A stretch of DNA of 64,000 nucleotides, taken from Camellia lanceoleosa (taxonomy: Eukaryota > Streptophyta > Magnoliopsida > Ericales > Theaceae). Under the pieces are notes generated by a model, which saw only the letters and a program-made list of their open reading frames with translations, was not told where the DNA came from and made no database searches. Numbering within the stretch: the stretch's first letter is position 1; every line of letters starts with the position of its first letter. Below, one piece after another: positions 10,160 to 22,496 of the stretch. The stretch lies in assembly GCA_025200525.1 (NCBI GenBank), contig CM045758.1, positions 8,304,580 through 8,368,579 of the forward strand, given 5' to 3'. Position numbers and translations under genes: made by a program.

Positions 10160-13100
10160 TGTAGACACCCCATTTTTTACCGACCTTAAGACTCAGACGT
10201 TATCGATTGAGCACTCGGTGATTGCGTATGTTGTGCTCGTTCTAAGGTCACGGAGTCTCGGCTGAGAGTTTTGCCTCCGAACTTCGGGACTCTTTTGTAC
10301 TTTGCCTCGATTTGCGAACCAGGTCCTGTTTTCTCTTCCCGAAGGGAGGGAGAGGTCTCGTAGACCATCTCTCAATGGCCGTAGGCTACGTTTCGTGGTC
10401 GTAGGCTACTTTTCCCGTTTGGAGACCAGTTTCCGGTTGTCGGAGCCGTCAGCTACGCGCTTCGGTTCAGGACCGCTTAACTTTCTCCGTTTGCTCCGGT
10501 TTTTGGACACACCTTGTTTCCTCTCCCTAGAGGGACACTGTGGCCCAGGAGACCACCTTCGTGGTCATACGCCACTTTCGATGTATGATCGATGGGCCAG
10601 TGGCACCCTACTGTGTTTTGGCCCCCGAACCCTCGTTTTGCATCGGTGTGGGTTCATTTTTGGCATGGACCCTAGTTTCATTATTAGGAAGGTGGTACTA
10701 GGGTGGCAGACCACCTTTTCTTCTTGGAGACCACCTTTCCCCGGTCAGCCGATTTTCTTGTTAGGCAAGTGGTCTCCCTCACTTTTGGGCCACAATTACT
10801 GGTCTCCCATACCACCAATGAGTTGGATTCACCTGGGAGACCACCAATATAGGCCACCGACCACCTGACCCTTTTGACCCTGGTCGGCCGACCAGGGCAA
10901 GTGGTCCGCCGACCACATGAACTGGTCGGCCAGCCTTCTCCTTTTCTGTCTCACTGAGTTGATGCCAGCTGTGCCAGCTAGAAGCCTCAGATTGCATCCT
11001 CCATACACGTGTATGGAGGATGTTTAAGCTTGGTTTTAAGCTTCTTAAAGAAGCTTTAGCCCCTCTCCTCTATAAAGGAAAGGTCCCTCTTCACTTGCAA
11101 GGTTAGAGAAAATTGCTAAGGCTCATGCGTACACTCTCTCTTTGTATCTCTCCCATTTAGCTTTAAAGGTTAAAGTTCTTGGCCCCATTGCACTACACCT
11201 CCAAGCACAACACCTCCACTATCAACCTAAGCACCTTGGAGCCCATTTTCAGAGGTTGAAGGCTTGCTGTTTTGGTCCATAAGTTGCTGGTCCCTTTGGC
11301 TACAAGGGTAACACTCTATTTCCCTCTTTTTATCATTGTTTTGCTTCATATCTTAGTTCTATTTGCAAGCATTTTTGGGCTTCGTCATAAACTGAAAAAA
11401 GTCTTATTTTGAGCTTCTTAACATGTTTGTTTGAGACCATTTTTTGTTGGGGGTCATCTACCCCCTTGCATGCTTCATTCCATCTTGTTTTGAGCTATGC
11501 CTTAGGGCCTTTGTGTTGAGCTTTGTTGATCCTTTTGACCACTGAAATCCAGTGGATTTTCAGTGATTATTATGTGTTTTTGAGCATCAAAATCAGAGAG
11601 GGGTGACCCTCTCACCCCTTGTCTTGTTTTCTAGCATTATTGGCCTTACAAAGGAGCCCCTATTTGCATGTTTCAAAGCCCTGTTTTAGGACATTTTTTA
11701 TGAGTTTTAGGACTTGCATGAGCTCTTTCCAGAGCTATTTTTTCCATCTTAGGTGTCCCTCTTGCATGTGTAGAGTAACCCTCTTCTTGGCCTTACAAAG
11801 GAGCCTTTACTTGCATGCTTCCTAACCTCATTTCAAGCCCTTTTCAGTGAGTTTTAGGGCCTTCATAACCACTATCCAGAGGTGGTTTTTCCATTTTGAA
11901 TATCCATCTTGCACGTGTAGAATAACCCTCTTTTGGGTCTTTCAAAAGAACATATCATTCTTGCATGCACTGACCATGTTTCCATGGGTTTGGGGGCATT
12001 ATTTGGCATGGAATACTTCTGAATTTTTCTGGTTTGGTGACCTCTTGATTGCCTCACATACTTGTAATGCAAACCCCCTTTACTAGCTTACATTGCATGC
12101 TTTGTTGGCCCTTGATTCTAGCACTTTTTGGCCATGCCTTAAACTGATTTTGTGCATATTTTGGACTGCCTTAGCTCTATTTTTGGGTCTCATGGTCGAA
12201 TGATGCTTGTTTTGCATGCTTGTATTTCAATATCCATACCTAGCTTTGAGTTTTGAGGTCTATTACATGCATATACTGAGGTGTTTTCATGTTTTGGGGC
12301 CATTGCACATCATATTTCAGAGCTTATATGTATGCCATATTCCCATGATTTTCACTCTTTAAATGTGTTTGAGAGTTGTGCATGAATGCCTTGTTTTCGG
12401 ACTATTGAATGAGCTTCATTTCTTTGCATGTTGAGCCATCATTTTAGGTCATTTTCCCACTGTCTTGGACCTGCCTAGGGTCTGTTTGGGGTTGGTTTTG
12501 CCATTTGGGCATTGTTTCGTGTACCTTTAGTGTAACGCAGTTCACTAGTTTTAGTATTCGGGCCATCTGGCATGCATTGTGTGAAGTGTTTGCATGATTC
12601 GGGACCATTGTGCATCATGTTTCAGAGCTGGATCATGTGCCATTCTATGCCATATTTCATCCCTTTCCATGCTTTGATAAAGTTGCATTCGGTGCCTTAG
12701 GATCAGTCCCTTGCATTGGGCATGTTTGTATGAGTGTTCTTGCCTTTAATTTCATCATATTGGCCACTGATTTGAGTGTGGCTGAGGTCCACGCATATTG
12801 GTTTATGTCCACGTTGCATTGTGTATGCCATTTGGTTCATGTTGTTGCATGTTTGACCATCGCATTGTGTATGCTTTGATTATGCCCTTGTGCATGTCCA
12901 TCTTCGTATGTGTGCATTGTGTATGCCATATAGCTTATGTGCATTGTGTATGCCATTTTAGTCCATAGCATTGCGTATGCTAGGTTGCATGTGTGCATAT
13001 CATCCCTCGCATGCCAGCATGATTAGGTTGCATTGCATTTAGGGTTGCGTGTTAGTCGCATTGTGTATGCCATCTCATTGCATTGTGTTTGGAGTAGGGT

Positions 13101-14735
13101 TAGTCCAAACACAGGAAACGAAGGGCGTTTCGTACTCAAAGTGACGAAACGTGTCTCAATTTCTGGTTGCTGATACTCCGGATTACCCATGATGGAGTTT
13201 AGGCCTTATTGTGTTTATATGTGCATTCATTTCACATTGAGTCGTGCAATTCGACTCCTCGGCCATCATGCATCAAGATGCGTGATTAATGGCACGAGGA
13301 TCGAGGACTACACTCCCTAGAGCTTATGCAATGACGGGGAGAGTGGTCGTGCGCACATGTGTTGAAAATTCTTTGCCATGCCTCTTTCTTGCTCTCTGTT
13401 GCAGCAAACCAGAAACCAGCAGCCTTCTAGAGCTTTGTACAATATTCCGGGATCTATTGCAAACAGAGGCAAATCGGGGCATCGCGAGGAATTTTCCGAC
13501 AAGGCAACTTGAGTGTGCATACATCTTTCATCATTCGGAATAGAGCTGAGGCGGTCCATAGATCTGCATGCTAGTTTATTTCGTTTCTTAGTTAATTTGT
13601 TAATTAATTAGGTTTTGTAATATTTAATTAGCTAGAGTAGTTAATTATTTATTCGGTCTGTATTATTTATTCGGACCCTCTGCGAGAGGGCAATGTTGTA
13701 ATAAGTGTGCATGCATGAGATGTATATCTTCCAACCCCACGTCTTTCTCCCTTTTATTTACCAGCTTGTGATGGTTAGTTTAGGGCATATTTCAATTAGC
13801 ATACTTATATTCGCATGTTTGCATCCATTCATCTGTCTTGCATGCACCGGGCTCGGCGCATCATGCTAACCGCATTGTATTTCAATTCCGAGTTGAATAC
13901 ATGTTAAGTATTGCATTTCACATACCATTGTAGAATAGCCGAGCCTATCTTAGTTGCATTCCTACATGTCTTGCATTAGGCATCTCAACATAGTTAGGAT
14001 TCATGCATGTTTTCTAATTAGCTTCTTTCTTTGGCTCGGAGTACTCGGTAAGTGTTTATGCTTTAGCATCCTTGCATGTGTGTGAGCGACTGCCATGATT
14101 GCATGCTTACTATGAGACTATGTACTTATGTGTTAGAACTGCCTGAATGCCTGTGGGTGAAGGTTAGGTTGCTTGAGTTGGAATAATTCGTCGAAACCCG
14201 TGTTTTAGCCTACTTGCTAGTAGCAAACTTAAATCTATTTTCAAAACAAACGGATATGCGATGCTTTGTTCCGACTTAGGCAATCCAGTCTATACTTGTA
14301 TGCTATGCATATCACATAATAATTCTAGGCTAATAAACCGAAATAAGAGCACATGTGTTTTCAAAAACTCGATATCATGATTAGTAGAGGCCGATCCTTT
14401 GATCGGGCGAGCGGGAGTGTTCATGAAATGACCTTTCCCAATCGTATCCAAGTTCCCAAGCTGAGGCTACTTTGGTGATGACGGACACGTGGCCTTAGGC
14501 ACGAGTCAAGGTTTCCTAAATTCCCTCCAAAATAAAATATTTAGGTGGTGACTCTGTATCTGGCCAAGCAGTCCATGTTTGGCACTTCTTTCTAAAAAAT
14601 CAGTTTTCCAAAACGATTTACCGGATTTGGACTCTTTGATGATTCATCGGTCTTGCATTGCACTTCGAGTCCGAACTGTAGTGAGCCCAATGAACAAAAC
14701 GGGATCTTCTCCCAAGACGTTCAGGGACCTCTACA
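10160..14735 (+). mobile_element. E2 3' LTR, complete, 4.6 kb
   Basis: It begins TGTAGACACCCC and ends ACCTCTACA next to the CCAGT duplication. It contains a palindrome-rich block (10690-10930), including a perfect 20-bp palindrome at 10878-10897, then a TATAAAGG box at 11071. Further on, the 16-mer GCATTGTGTATGCCAT and close variants recur many times between about 12800 and 13080. No protein domain is found. The ORFs (for example 10302-10868 and 12610-12879) are chance frames. At over 4 kb the LTR is unusually long, which fits Ogre-like elements. Confidence 0.88.
11071..11078 (+). promoter_or_regulatory. E2 LTR TATA box
   Basis: TATAAAGG sits in a pyrimidine-rich setting (CCCCTCTCCTC before it), about 900 bp into the LTR and about 140 bp downstream of the palindrome block. 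It is a plausible start of the element's own transcript. The same position in the 5' LTR has been deleted. Confidence 0.6.
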
Positions 14736-14740
14736 CCAGT
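14736..14740 (+). repeat. E2 target site duplication, right (CCAGT)
   Basis: This is the second copy of CCAGT, directly after the terminal CA of E2. It lies in the codons for D-W of the E1 protease motif GMDW. Confidence 0.93.
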
Positions 14741-15314
14741 CCATTCCCAATATCACATCAAAGTGATCAATATTCAAAGGCAGTAAATCAATATACAGAT
14801 GTACATCTCCAACAATAATTTCACATGCAGGATACATATAAGCACAAGTCATGGATCCTCCAACAGGTGAAGATATAGCTAACAGATAATTCATGGGTTT
14901 CAGTGGTCTATTTAATTTTCGCGAAAAAGCATGCGATACATATGAATGCGTAGAGCTTGAATCAATCAGAACATAAGAATTTTGAGCACAAATTGAGAGT
15001 ATACCTGACACAACGGTCTCGGTATTCTGCACATCTCCCGGTACAAGTGCGAACACTTGGCCTTGCCTTAGAGGCTCTTTCCTAGTAGTTTTGGGGTTAG
15101 GTTTCGGTGTAACAGTTGATGATGCGCCACTAGCTGCAGCTTTACTATTGCCTTGGGAAGTGGAAAGGCAATCTTTGACCATGTGACCCACTTTGCCACA
15201 CCTATAACAAGCACCAGAAATTTTATAACAAACCCCTTTATGATTCTTACCACATTCGGAGCAGGGCGGTATGGAACGATTCCCTTGACTAGAACTGTTT
15301 GTTGACCCTGTGTT
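14741..15314 (-). pseudogene. E1 nucleocapsid zinc knuckles and protease
   Basis: The minus-strand frame encodes CSECGKNHKGVC and CYRCGKVGHMVKDC, two zinc-knuckle modules that bind element RNA. The aspartic protease follows, with GQVFALVPGD, VLIDSSSTHSYVS and FDVILGMDW. The protease signature is normally D-S/T-G, but here Gly is Ser (DSS), which should inactivate it. The frame is the same as the gag ORF to its right, separated only by one TAG. E2 interrupts it immediately after GMDW and it resumes at 4283. Confidence 0.9.
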
Positions 15315-15984
15315 CTACTTTTTGTTCAATGAACTGTTCTGGCCTTTCTTAAATTTAAAACCCCGTCTCTTACCACGCCATTCAGACGCTGGTGTTTCAG
15401 TCTGTTTCAATGCTTCAATATTTGACTCAGCCATTATTGCTCGGTCAAGAACATCCACATGTTTCAGTAGTTTCAGAACATTGATTCTATCAAGTATTTC
15501 AACATTAAGGCTGCCTTCAAACTTCTTGGCCTTTTTGTAATCGGTATCAACCATGTGCGGTGCATAACGAGCGAGTTCAGTGAACTTTGACTTATACTCA
15601 GCTACGGACATGGTACCTTGTTTCAATTGTTCAAACTCAGTCACTTTGCGATCCCTGACACACTGAGGGAAGTATTTCTCGAAGAAGGACTCTTTAAACT
15701 GAGCCCAAGTTATAGCAGTATTAGTGTCACGGACAAGCATCCACCACCTTCTGGCCTCTTCTTGTAAAGTAAAAGTGGCCAATAACACTTTGTGTGCTTC
15801 AGAACACAGAAACACTTCAAATAATTTTTCTATTTCTAGAACCCATGCTTCGACCTTTAACGGTTCAAGGCCTCCCTGAAACGATGGCGGTTTCATTTTA
15901 CTAAACTTCTGTGTTAGAGCTATTATATCCCCATCATTAACATTCAGTTCCGGCTGTACCGGAGGAGGTAGGGGCTGTTGATTC

Positions 15985-16021
<37 letters not shown>

Positions 16022-16163
16022 GCCTTAAGGCTTCAGTCAATAGTTCAACTGTTCTTTCTAGTCTTGCCATTCTGGCATCAGATGATTCAGTTTCATCGAC
16101 ATTCCTTGCATTATCCATTTCACTATATGCAACATAGTAATAATAAACATAGGGGTTGCACAC
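15315..16163 (-). pseudogene. E1 gag (capsid) with poly-Gln tract
   Basis: The 282-codon minus-strand frame begins near the primer site and is the Gag of a Ty3/gypsy element. It has a coiled-coil-like start (MARLERTVELLTEAL), a run of about 13 Gln from a TTG microsatellite on + (15982-16022), then the capsid core FSKMKPPSFQGGLEPLKVEAW, EEARRWW, WAQFKESFFEKYFP and YKSKFTELARYAPHM. Gag forms the virus-like particle in the cytoplasm. In this family gag and pol are one frame. Here TAG at 15315-15317 (from CAG by one C-to-T change) ends it early, before the zinc knuckles. Confidence 0.92.
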
Positions 16164-16308
16164 TTAAGCATATTAGCACATTAGCACATATGTTCATGTC
16201 ATGGCCACACACACTTTTTCGTGCTCATGCAATGCCCTAATTACTTCGCTAAGACATCCTTTAGCTCATTTGGACACGTATGTGCGGTATAACTCGTGGT
16301 TTAGTATC

Positions 16309-16320
16309 GCTCTGATACCA
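16309..16320 (-). promoter_or_regulatory. E1 primer binding site (initiator Met tRNA)
   Basis: On the minus strand this reads TGGTATCAGAGC, the standard plant site complementary to the 3' end of initiator Met tRNA. It lies three bases inside the 5' LTR, as expected for the start of first-strand synthesis. Confidence 0.95.
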
Positions 16321-16323
16321 CTC

Positions 16324-18754
16324 TGTCACGACCCAAACCCGTCCCTAAGGGTTTAGCATCAGAATCGGGCAAGAATCCGAGATTACCAAGGCACGCTAAT
16401 GATAATAAAGAATACAGTCTGAGGGCTAGCGGAAGCCAAAACAGTAAATAAACAATGTCCAATGAGCTGTGACAGTCTGTATACAAGAAGACTTTTCTGA
16501 ACACATTCACATGCAAACTAGAACAATAGATACATACATCATATATAGACATTCAGGTTAGGGACCACATCCCTAACATTCAGTACAGTACAAGATTATT
16601 CAGTCTATACAAAACAGAGACAGAAAGGATGGATCTAAAACACCCCAAAAGCCTTAGCTTTATCAGGCTCGGAACCTCGCTGTGAGGCACATTGGTTGGC
16701 TTGACAAAAGAAGTTTAACCCAACGCTCCTAGCTCTGGTCCGGTGCCTGAACACCTACATATATATATATATAAACAGTGAGCTAAAACCCAGTGAATAA
16801 CAAATGCGTAAAGAGGTTAAGAATGAATGTCCTTTCGGTATTGAAAACAGTCATCTGTATCAGTATATCAGTTACTCAATCATAACAGTCATATGTGGTA
16901 CATCCAATAGCAAAAGCGATGCAAGAGGTCTTAGCGGACGAGCGATCGATTGATGGCCATCATATCGAAGAAATAGTGGTTCCAAACATGGGAACCGACA
17001 GAGATCTCTGTGACAGTAGCAGTACACTAACAGTAAGTTGCTATAGATGCCACGAATACAGTTCACAAATAGGGCAAACATTCATTCAGTAAACAGTGTT
17101 ATTTCATAAAGCAGTTCAGCCATTCGTTCAGAAAGTAATCTCAATTGAACGTATCTTTACAACATCGTTACTCACAGAGTTCTGGGCTACAGATAGGCTA
17201 GTAAGCGTCCTCGGATGCCAACCCTACACAGTTACAGGATGAACACACACTAAGTTACACACTTGGGAATCAATGACTTAATCCCTAACTTGATTCGATG
17301 TGGTTCTACATCAATATCCTTATTAAGATGCCTTAAACTAGGCCTAGGAATGCCTAGGATGAAATGAGGATGCAAATATGCACTTCAAAACACTTTTCAA
17401 ATTTTTGCTGAAACAGGGGTCTCGCTCGAGCGTGTCTTTCCCGCTCGAGCGGACATGCTGACAAAGGAGCTCCGCTCGAGCGTGACTTCCCCCGCTCGAG
17501 TGGACTGTAAAAGTACTGGATGCACGAAATTCACGCTCGACGGGCACTCGACCTTCACTTGAGCGTGAGACACAAGTCCTCACTCGAGCAGACTGTAAAC
17601 ACATGTAAAGTATTGGATACACGCATTCCCCGCTCGAGCGTCACTTTCCCCGCTCGAGCAGACTGCATGAACTCAGAGTGTACGCTCGAGCGTGGAGTTC
17701 CCCGCTCGAGTGTGAGTCCAAATTCTGGAAATTCCAAATTGAACCTTCAAGTTCAAAATCAACTTTAAATGCATCAAATTCGATCCTTTTGGGCTAATTT
17801 TCTGGAAAACACTTTAAAACCCATAATATGACATGTTTCAAAGGTCAATTTGTAAAATCAAAGCCCAAGGGTAAGTCCATTTGAACACAATTTCAATAAA
17901 ACTTCAAGAACACAATGTGTATGTAACATGCATGTGTTCAACTAAATTCAAAGCTTCAAATACATGCTCCCAAGAGCCAATTCCCTCAAAAACATGATTA
18001 ATTCATGGATTATAACAATAATATGGACATGCATCCAAGAATTTCTATGAAAACCACTCTAAACTTCATGATATGCACATGCATGCAAGAATTAAGCTTT
18101 AATTCAACAATCTAAACCAATTCTTGACTCTAATCTTCAATATATCAAGAACCATGCAAGAACTAACTTAAATACAACTTTAAGAAGATGGTTCCTCTGC
18201 CTTATGCCTTGAATTCAAGATGTAGAAGCTTACATATGCAATCCTCTCTTCAAATCTCTTAATCTTCCAAGCAAATCTTTCAAGATGAAACAATTCTCTC
18301 TCAAGTCTCTCTCTCTCTCTCTCTATCTCTCACGGTTTGGTCTCAAAAATGAGCAAAATGATGCAACACATAAGCTCTAACAAGACTTAACAAAGTGGCC
18401 CATTTCTATGGCATTTTGGTAAATAAAGCCAACTAATGTAATTCAACATTATTTAATATAATTTAATCATACAAAATCACATTTTAATTAAATATACCAT
18501 AAAATTACATAAATTCTAATTAACACATAACACTAATCAATTTCAGATTCGGCCGCCGATAAGGCCTTCAATTTACAGTTTAAAACATAAAACATGAACA
18601 GATTAATTAACAGTCAAACAGATAGAAATGCATTTAAACTAATACACTCAATCAGTCAGTTTAGAATTTCAATCAATTCAGTTACTTATCATGATCAGTC
18701 ACAGTTTAGTAGTAATTAGTGGTATATCAGTAAACAACGGTGAGGATTGTTACA
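16324..18754 (-). mobile_element. E1 5' LTR, complete, 2.4 kb
   Basis: On + it runs from TGTCACGACCC to GGATTGTTACA, so it has canonical TG...CA ends on the minus strand. Its last 1089 bp match 1-1090. A cluster of at least ten CGCTCGAGCG-type motifs, arranged mostly in pairs, occupies about 17421-17712. A CT microsatellite lies at about 18300-18340. The outer flank is CTAAA (18755-18759), but the partner duplication is outside the window. The ORFs at 16301-17768 are chance frames. Confidence 0.92.
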
Positions 18755-18759
18755 CTAAA

Positions 18760-20418
18760 TAAATAGGAACAGACCTGTAGGAGCAAAATCAGGTAAAACA
18801 GAGTGTATCAGTGAGTCCGAAAGGTCAAAAATAGCTAGGAAAGGTGTGCTGTGCAAAGATGACGTTAGCAAAGGCTAAAATGATGTCAGCGCGCACAATA
18901 GCAAGTTGCAGTGAGGAGCACGATAGCAAGAAAGGCGTGCGGCGCAGAAAGCAGATTACGCCACGGCTTACTGAGGAGATTGGTGCGTGGGTGCACAATA
19001 ACGAACAATGACGTGAAGCGCTAACAAAGCGGCGGCGCATGAAAGAGCAGGGCTCACTACAAGAAAAATCACCTTTGGCGACTAAATTTTTAGTTGCCAA
19101 AAGTCCATTTTTAGTCGCCAAAAGTTGACTTTTTAGTTTCCCCGACTAAAATTTTTAGTCGCCACTTTTGTCGTGAATACATGGTCGCCGGAGGTATTGG
19201 CAACTAAAACTTTTTTAGTCGGCAAAAAACAGGTCTTTAGCGACCAAAGTTTTAGTCGGCAATAGTGATTTACACTTTTGAAAATCATACATTTAGCGAC
19301 TAATCCTTTAGTCGCCAATACTCATTGAATCGTCGACTAAGCCGTTTAGTCGCCAAAATAAAGACTTTTGGCGGCTCATAAGTTTAGTCGCCAAAGGTGC
19401 TTCCGTAAAAAAAAAAAAGCCAACTTTTTTGCTTTTTCTGAGATTCAAACCACCAACGTGTCCCACATTCTAAACCTTTAGCAACACATTTCCTCCACTA
19501 TGCCACTACAACACCACATGAATATATATGCAATATATATTATTTATATAGTATATTGACCTGTATTAATATAAAACTATATATATAAATATAATTATTT
19601 TTATTCAATATAATTTATATAAAAAATAAATTATTTACTAAAAAAAATTAAGGCCACTTTTGGCGACTAAATCCATTATTTAGTCGCCAATTCTGTAATT
19701 TTGGGCTACTAATTATTTTTTAGTCGCTAAAAAAATAAGTTCTGCCTAAAATAAACAGTTTTGGCTACTAAACCTGTTTTTAGTCGCCAAAAACGTCCCC
19801 TTTTGGCTACTAAACTGCATTTTAGTCGCCAATTGCCTGTTTTTAGCTACAAAATATTTTTTTAGTAGTCAAAAAGCTTCACTTTCAGCGACCAACCTGT
19901 TTTTAGTCGCCAAAACACGTATAATCGGCGACCAAACTGTTTTTTAGTCGCCAAAAACGGTCACTTTTGGCTACTAAAAAACCTTTAGTCGGTAAAACCC
20001 ATATAATCGGCGACTAAATTGATTTTTAGTCACCAATAACTATACATTTGGCTAGTAAATTGTTTTAGTCGCCAAAAGTCTTCACTTTTGGCTACTAATT
20101 CCATTTTAGTTGCCAAAAAGGGCACTTTCTCCGACGAAAATATTTTTTTTAGTCGCCATTTCTGCATTTTCTTATAGTGGCTGACGTCAGACGATGACGT
20201 GAGCAGGCAACGGAGGGCGCGTGAAGGCGCGTGTGCAAGTGGTGGCGGAAGCTGAGACGTGCCGAACACAAAGGTGGCGCGTGGAGGCGCGTGACGGCGT
20301 TTCTGATGACAAGAGTGGTGCCGTTGGAATCGTGAGGTGATTCTGAGCTGTTTGGCGTAGTGCCACTGTGTACGGAACTAAGCATCAAAAACGAAAAATG
20401 CCAGAAGTGTATAACTGA
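18760..20418 (-). mobile_element. E3: copia-like element leader/internal fragment, interrupted
   Basis: Outside the CACTA insertion (19055-20179), this is the sequence downstream of a primer site on the minus strand, so it is the 5' internal part of an LTR element cut off at 18759 by E1. It is GC-richer than its surroundings, with repeated TGACGTCAT- and GCGCGTG-type strings. The minus-strand frame at 20149-20388 includes SPHDSNGTTLVIRNA, which could be a Gag N-terminus, but I cannot assign it. The copia assignment rests on the short LTR and its style and is an inference. Confidence 0.5.
19055..20179. mobile_element. Non-autonomous CACTA (En/Spm-type) transposon
   Basis: It begins CACTACAAGAAAAAT and ends ATTTTCTTATAGTG, so the terminal inverted repeat of about 13 bp starts with CACTA. 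A 3-bp target duplication GCT flanks it (19052-19054 and 20180-20182). Both halves are filled with subterminal motifs related to TTTTAGTCGCCAAAAG, in direct and inverted orientation, more than 25 in total by eye. Such arrays are transposase binding sites in this superfamily. The middle (about 19390-19650) is AT-rich. At 1125 bp and without coding capacity, it must depend on a transposase made elsewhere. Confidence 0.93.
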
Positions 20419-20430
20419 GCTCTGATACCA
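20419..20430 (-). promoter_or_regulatory. E3 primer binding site
   Basis: TGGTATCAGAGC on the minus strand, directly abutting the LTR that starts at 20431. It sets the orientation of the fragment. Confidence 0.85.
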
Positions 20431-20691
20431 TGTAAGATTGGTAGAAAGAGAGAAAAAAAAGAGAGAAACGGAATGAAGTGTTTGTTATATTCAGTATATT
20501 GTTTACAAGAGTGATGATTCTCATTTATAGAGAAGAGCACCGAAAGGAGAAAGAAACATAATAATGAAAGCTATACACTATGAAAGCATAATAATGAAAG
20601 TGTGTGCTAGTGGTGTTCCCTTTATAGCATATGTCTAATGTATTCCTTCACAGCATATATCTAATGTATATTATATATATTAACATTTACA
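20431..20691 (-). mobile_element. E3 5' LTR, 261 bp
   Basis: On + it runs TGTAAGATTGG ... TTAACATTTACA, so it has TG...CA ends on both strands, and it adjoins the primer site. The short length and the purine-rich run next to the primer site resemble copia LTRs. On the minus strand, TTCTCTATAAATGAG (about 20524-20538) is a good TATA-box region. The partner LTR is not in the window. Confidence 0.75.
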
Positions 20692-22496
20692 ATGTATTCG
20701 GCTTTAGTTTTGGATCATTTCATCATCTTCATGAACCAGTCTTGGGAATGAAAAAATATTTTGTTTTTGTCCTCTGTTTTTTCTTGGCTCTTTGTATTGA
20801 AATAATATATTTAAAAAAAATGAAAAATGATTCAACCATACCCATTAATTTCTATTCACTTTTGTTTCGTATATTACATATGCAAAATTTTCATTATTAA
20901 AATTATATTTGAATTTATAAAGAATTTGTATAAAGAAAATAAAAGAACAAACAAATCCCTTCTGTTTTCTGCAAATCTTTAATGTCGAGTGCCTTACTCA
21001 TAGTGGCGCATAACTTGAAGGACAAGTTCAAATTACATCCCCTAAAAATATTAGATTTGTGACTGAAAATGAAAAGCTGCGTCCATGCTGTATTTGGGTT
21101 TATGATCACAAGACTACATATATTGTTCATACTGTATTTGGGGTAATGTACACCACATATATATATATATATATAGTCAACTGTAATTTTTAATTCATAC
21201 TGCAAAACAACATATATTGTTCTGATTAAGACCAACAAGAAACATAAGTAGATTCAAAACGAAGAGAACATCAAAAGTGAATCCTAATCCCTGTCAAACC
21301 CATAACCCCAAGTTGTTGATTTTTCATTCTAAATAACGATTGTTGCGGAAGCGACCATTTGGGTCACTCTCAAAGTCATCTCTGTTACAAGCAATAAATA
21401 GCTTTTCACGTCGCCGTGTTTCCGTCGCTCCCGTTCGTGCTTCCTAGAACCACTGTTTCGGATCATGCTATAATTTCTCAATTTGAAAGCTCTTTTAAAT
21501 CAATTTAAGAAGGAAAATGTTAAAAACAGTCCTTAAAATTATTGTTAGTGTTAAAAATGTGTGAAAGTATTTTAAATGTACGTGAAAATACGATAATTTT
21601 TTTTGATACTTTATGTTTCTTATCGATAATTTTTAAGGTTGTTATTAATAAAACGCTTTTAAAAATATTGAAAATCTTAACTTAGCTTGGTCTTATAGAT
21701 TAAAGTATTTAAATCTAAAAAAAAAAATCAAATTCAGCAGGGTATTTGGGCCAATGTCCACCCTGATTGAATACAAGACACACACACAAATAACAATTTA
21801 GGTATGTATACACATCAATTAGCCATAAATACTGTTTGCATGTGTCATGAACGATATAAATTAAGGGGTTATTTGATATGTTCTAAAAAAACCTTTTAGT
21901 TAAATAAGTCAATTTCTCATGGAAAGAAGTCAAAATGTCACTCAACTTCACAAAGGAATTGTTTTTTCTAGATTGTACAAAAATATTTATAAAAAAAAAT
22001 TACTAAAAAACGTCAATCTCAAATAACCTCTAAAACTTTTAAAATACACATGTACAGAATAATTAATTCTTTATCCATCATGAACCATATCCTATCCATA
22101 AGATACTTTTATATTTTAAATTTGTGAAGGAATTTGTAAGAAGAAAAAAAATTGTTAAAAAAATTATGCTTTTACAAATTTTCGAGTTTCATTAAACTAG
22201 AATTTCCACTCGAGAAGCACTACTCTTGTGTTTGTAGGAAAAAGTGAGTCATGAAACTGAATTAGTCATCCTTTTCCGATGTACCAAAAAAAACAAAAAA
22301 CTAGAATTAACCATTAGTTTACCATTAGTTTTCAAGTCAAGACTGCAATGATGTGCAACAAAAATGGAATTATTCTTTCGTTAAAGGGATTGATAAATTG
22401 AATTGGTTGTCCATGCGGGCATTATTATCCTTATTTGCAATACAACAATCACGTGGTTGTCCATGGAATTATTTTTTCTTGTGTTTTTTTGTCTAA
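20692..22496. other. AT-rich spacer, no gene
   Basis: No coding domain or clear element boundary is seen. A TA microsatellite lies at about 21158-21174. At 21367-21420 there is a block (GTTACAAGCAATAAA, then TTTTCACGTCGCCGTG) that recurs in diverged form at 57523-57575 and marks a dispersed repeat. The ORFs here are AT-driven chance frames. Confidence 0.5.

Larger units (their letters stand above)
4289..14735 (+). mobile_element. E2: large LTR retrotransposon nested in E1, gag-pol deleted (Tat/Ogre-like)
   Basis: This is a 10,447-bp element bounded by TG...CA ends and a 5-bp target duplication. The left LTR survives only as 4289-4772, the right LTR is complete at 10160-14735, and 4773-10159 is untranslated 3' sequence with a minisatellite array. 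No gag, protease, RT or integrase motif is present. A very long LTR, a purine tract before the 3' LTR and a tandem array in the 3' untranslated region are known traits of Tat/Ogre Ty3/gypsy elements, so I infer that lineage. No coding domain is left to prove it. A single large deletion from inside the 5' LTR to the 3' region explains the structure. Confidence 0.85.

Noticed and set aside
10302..10868. A 188-codon plus-strand ORF in the E2 LTR
   Set aside because: The related left LTR remnant does not keep the same frame and no domain is visible. It crosses the palindrome block.
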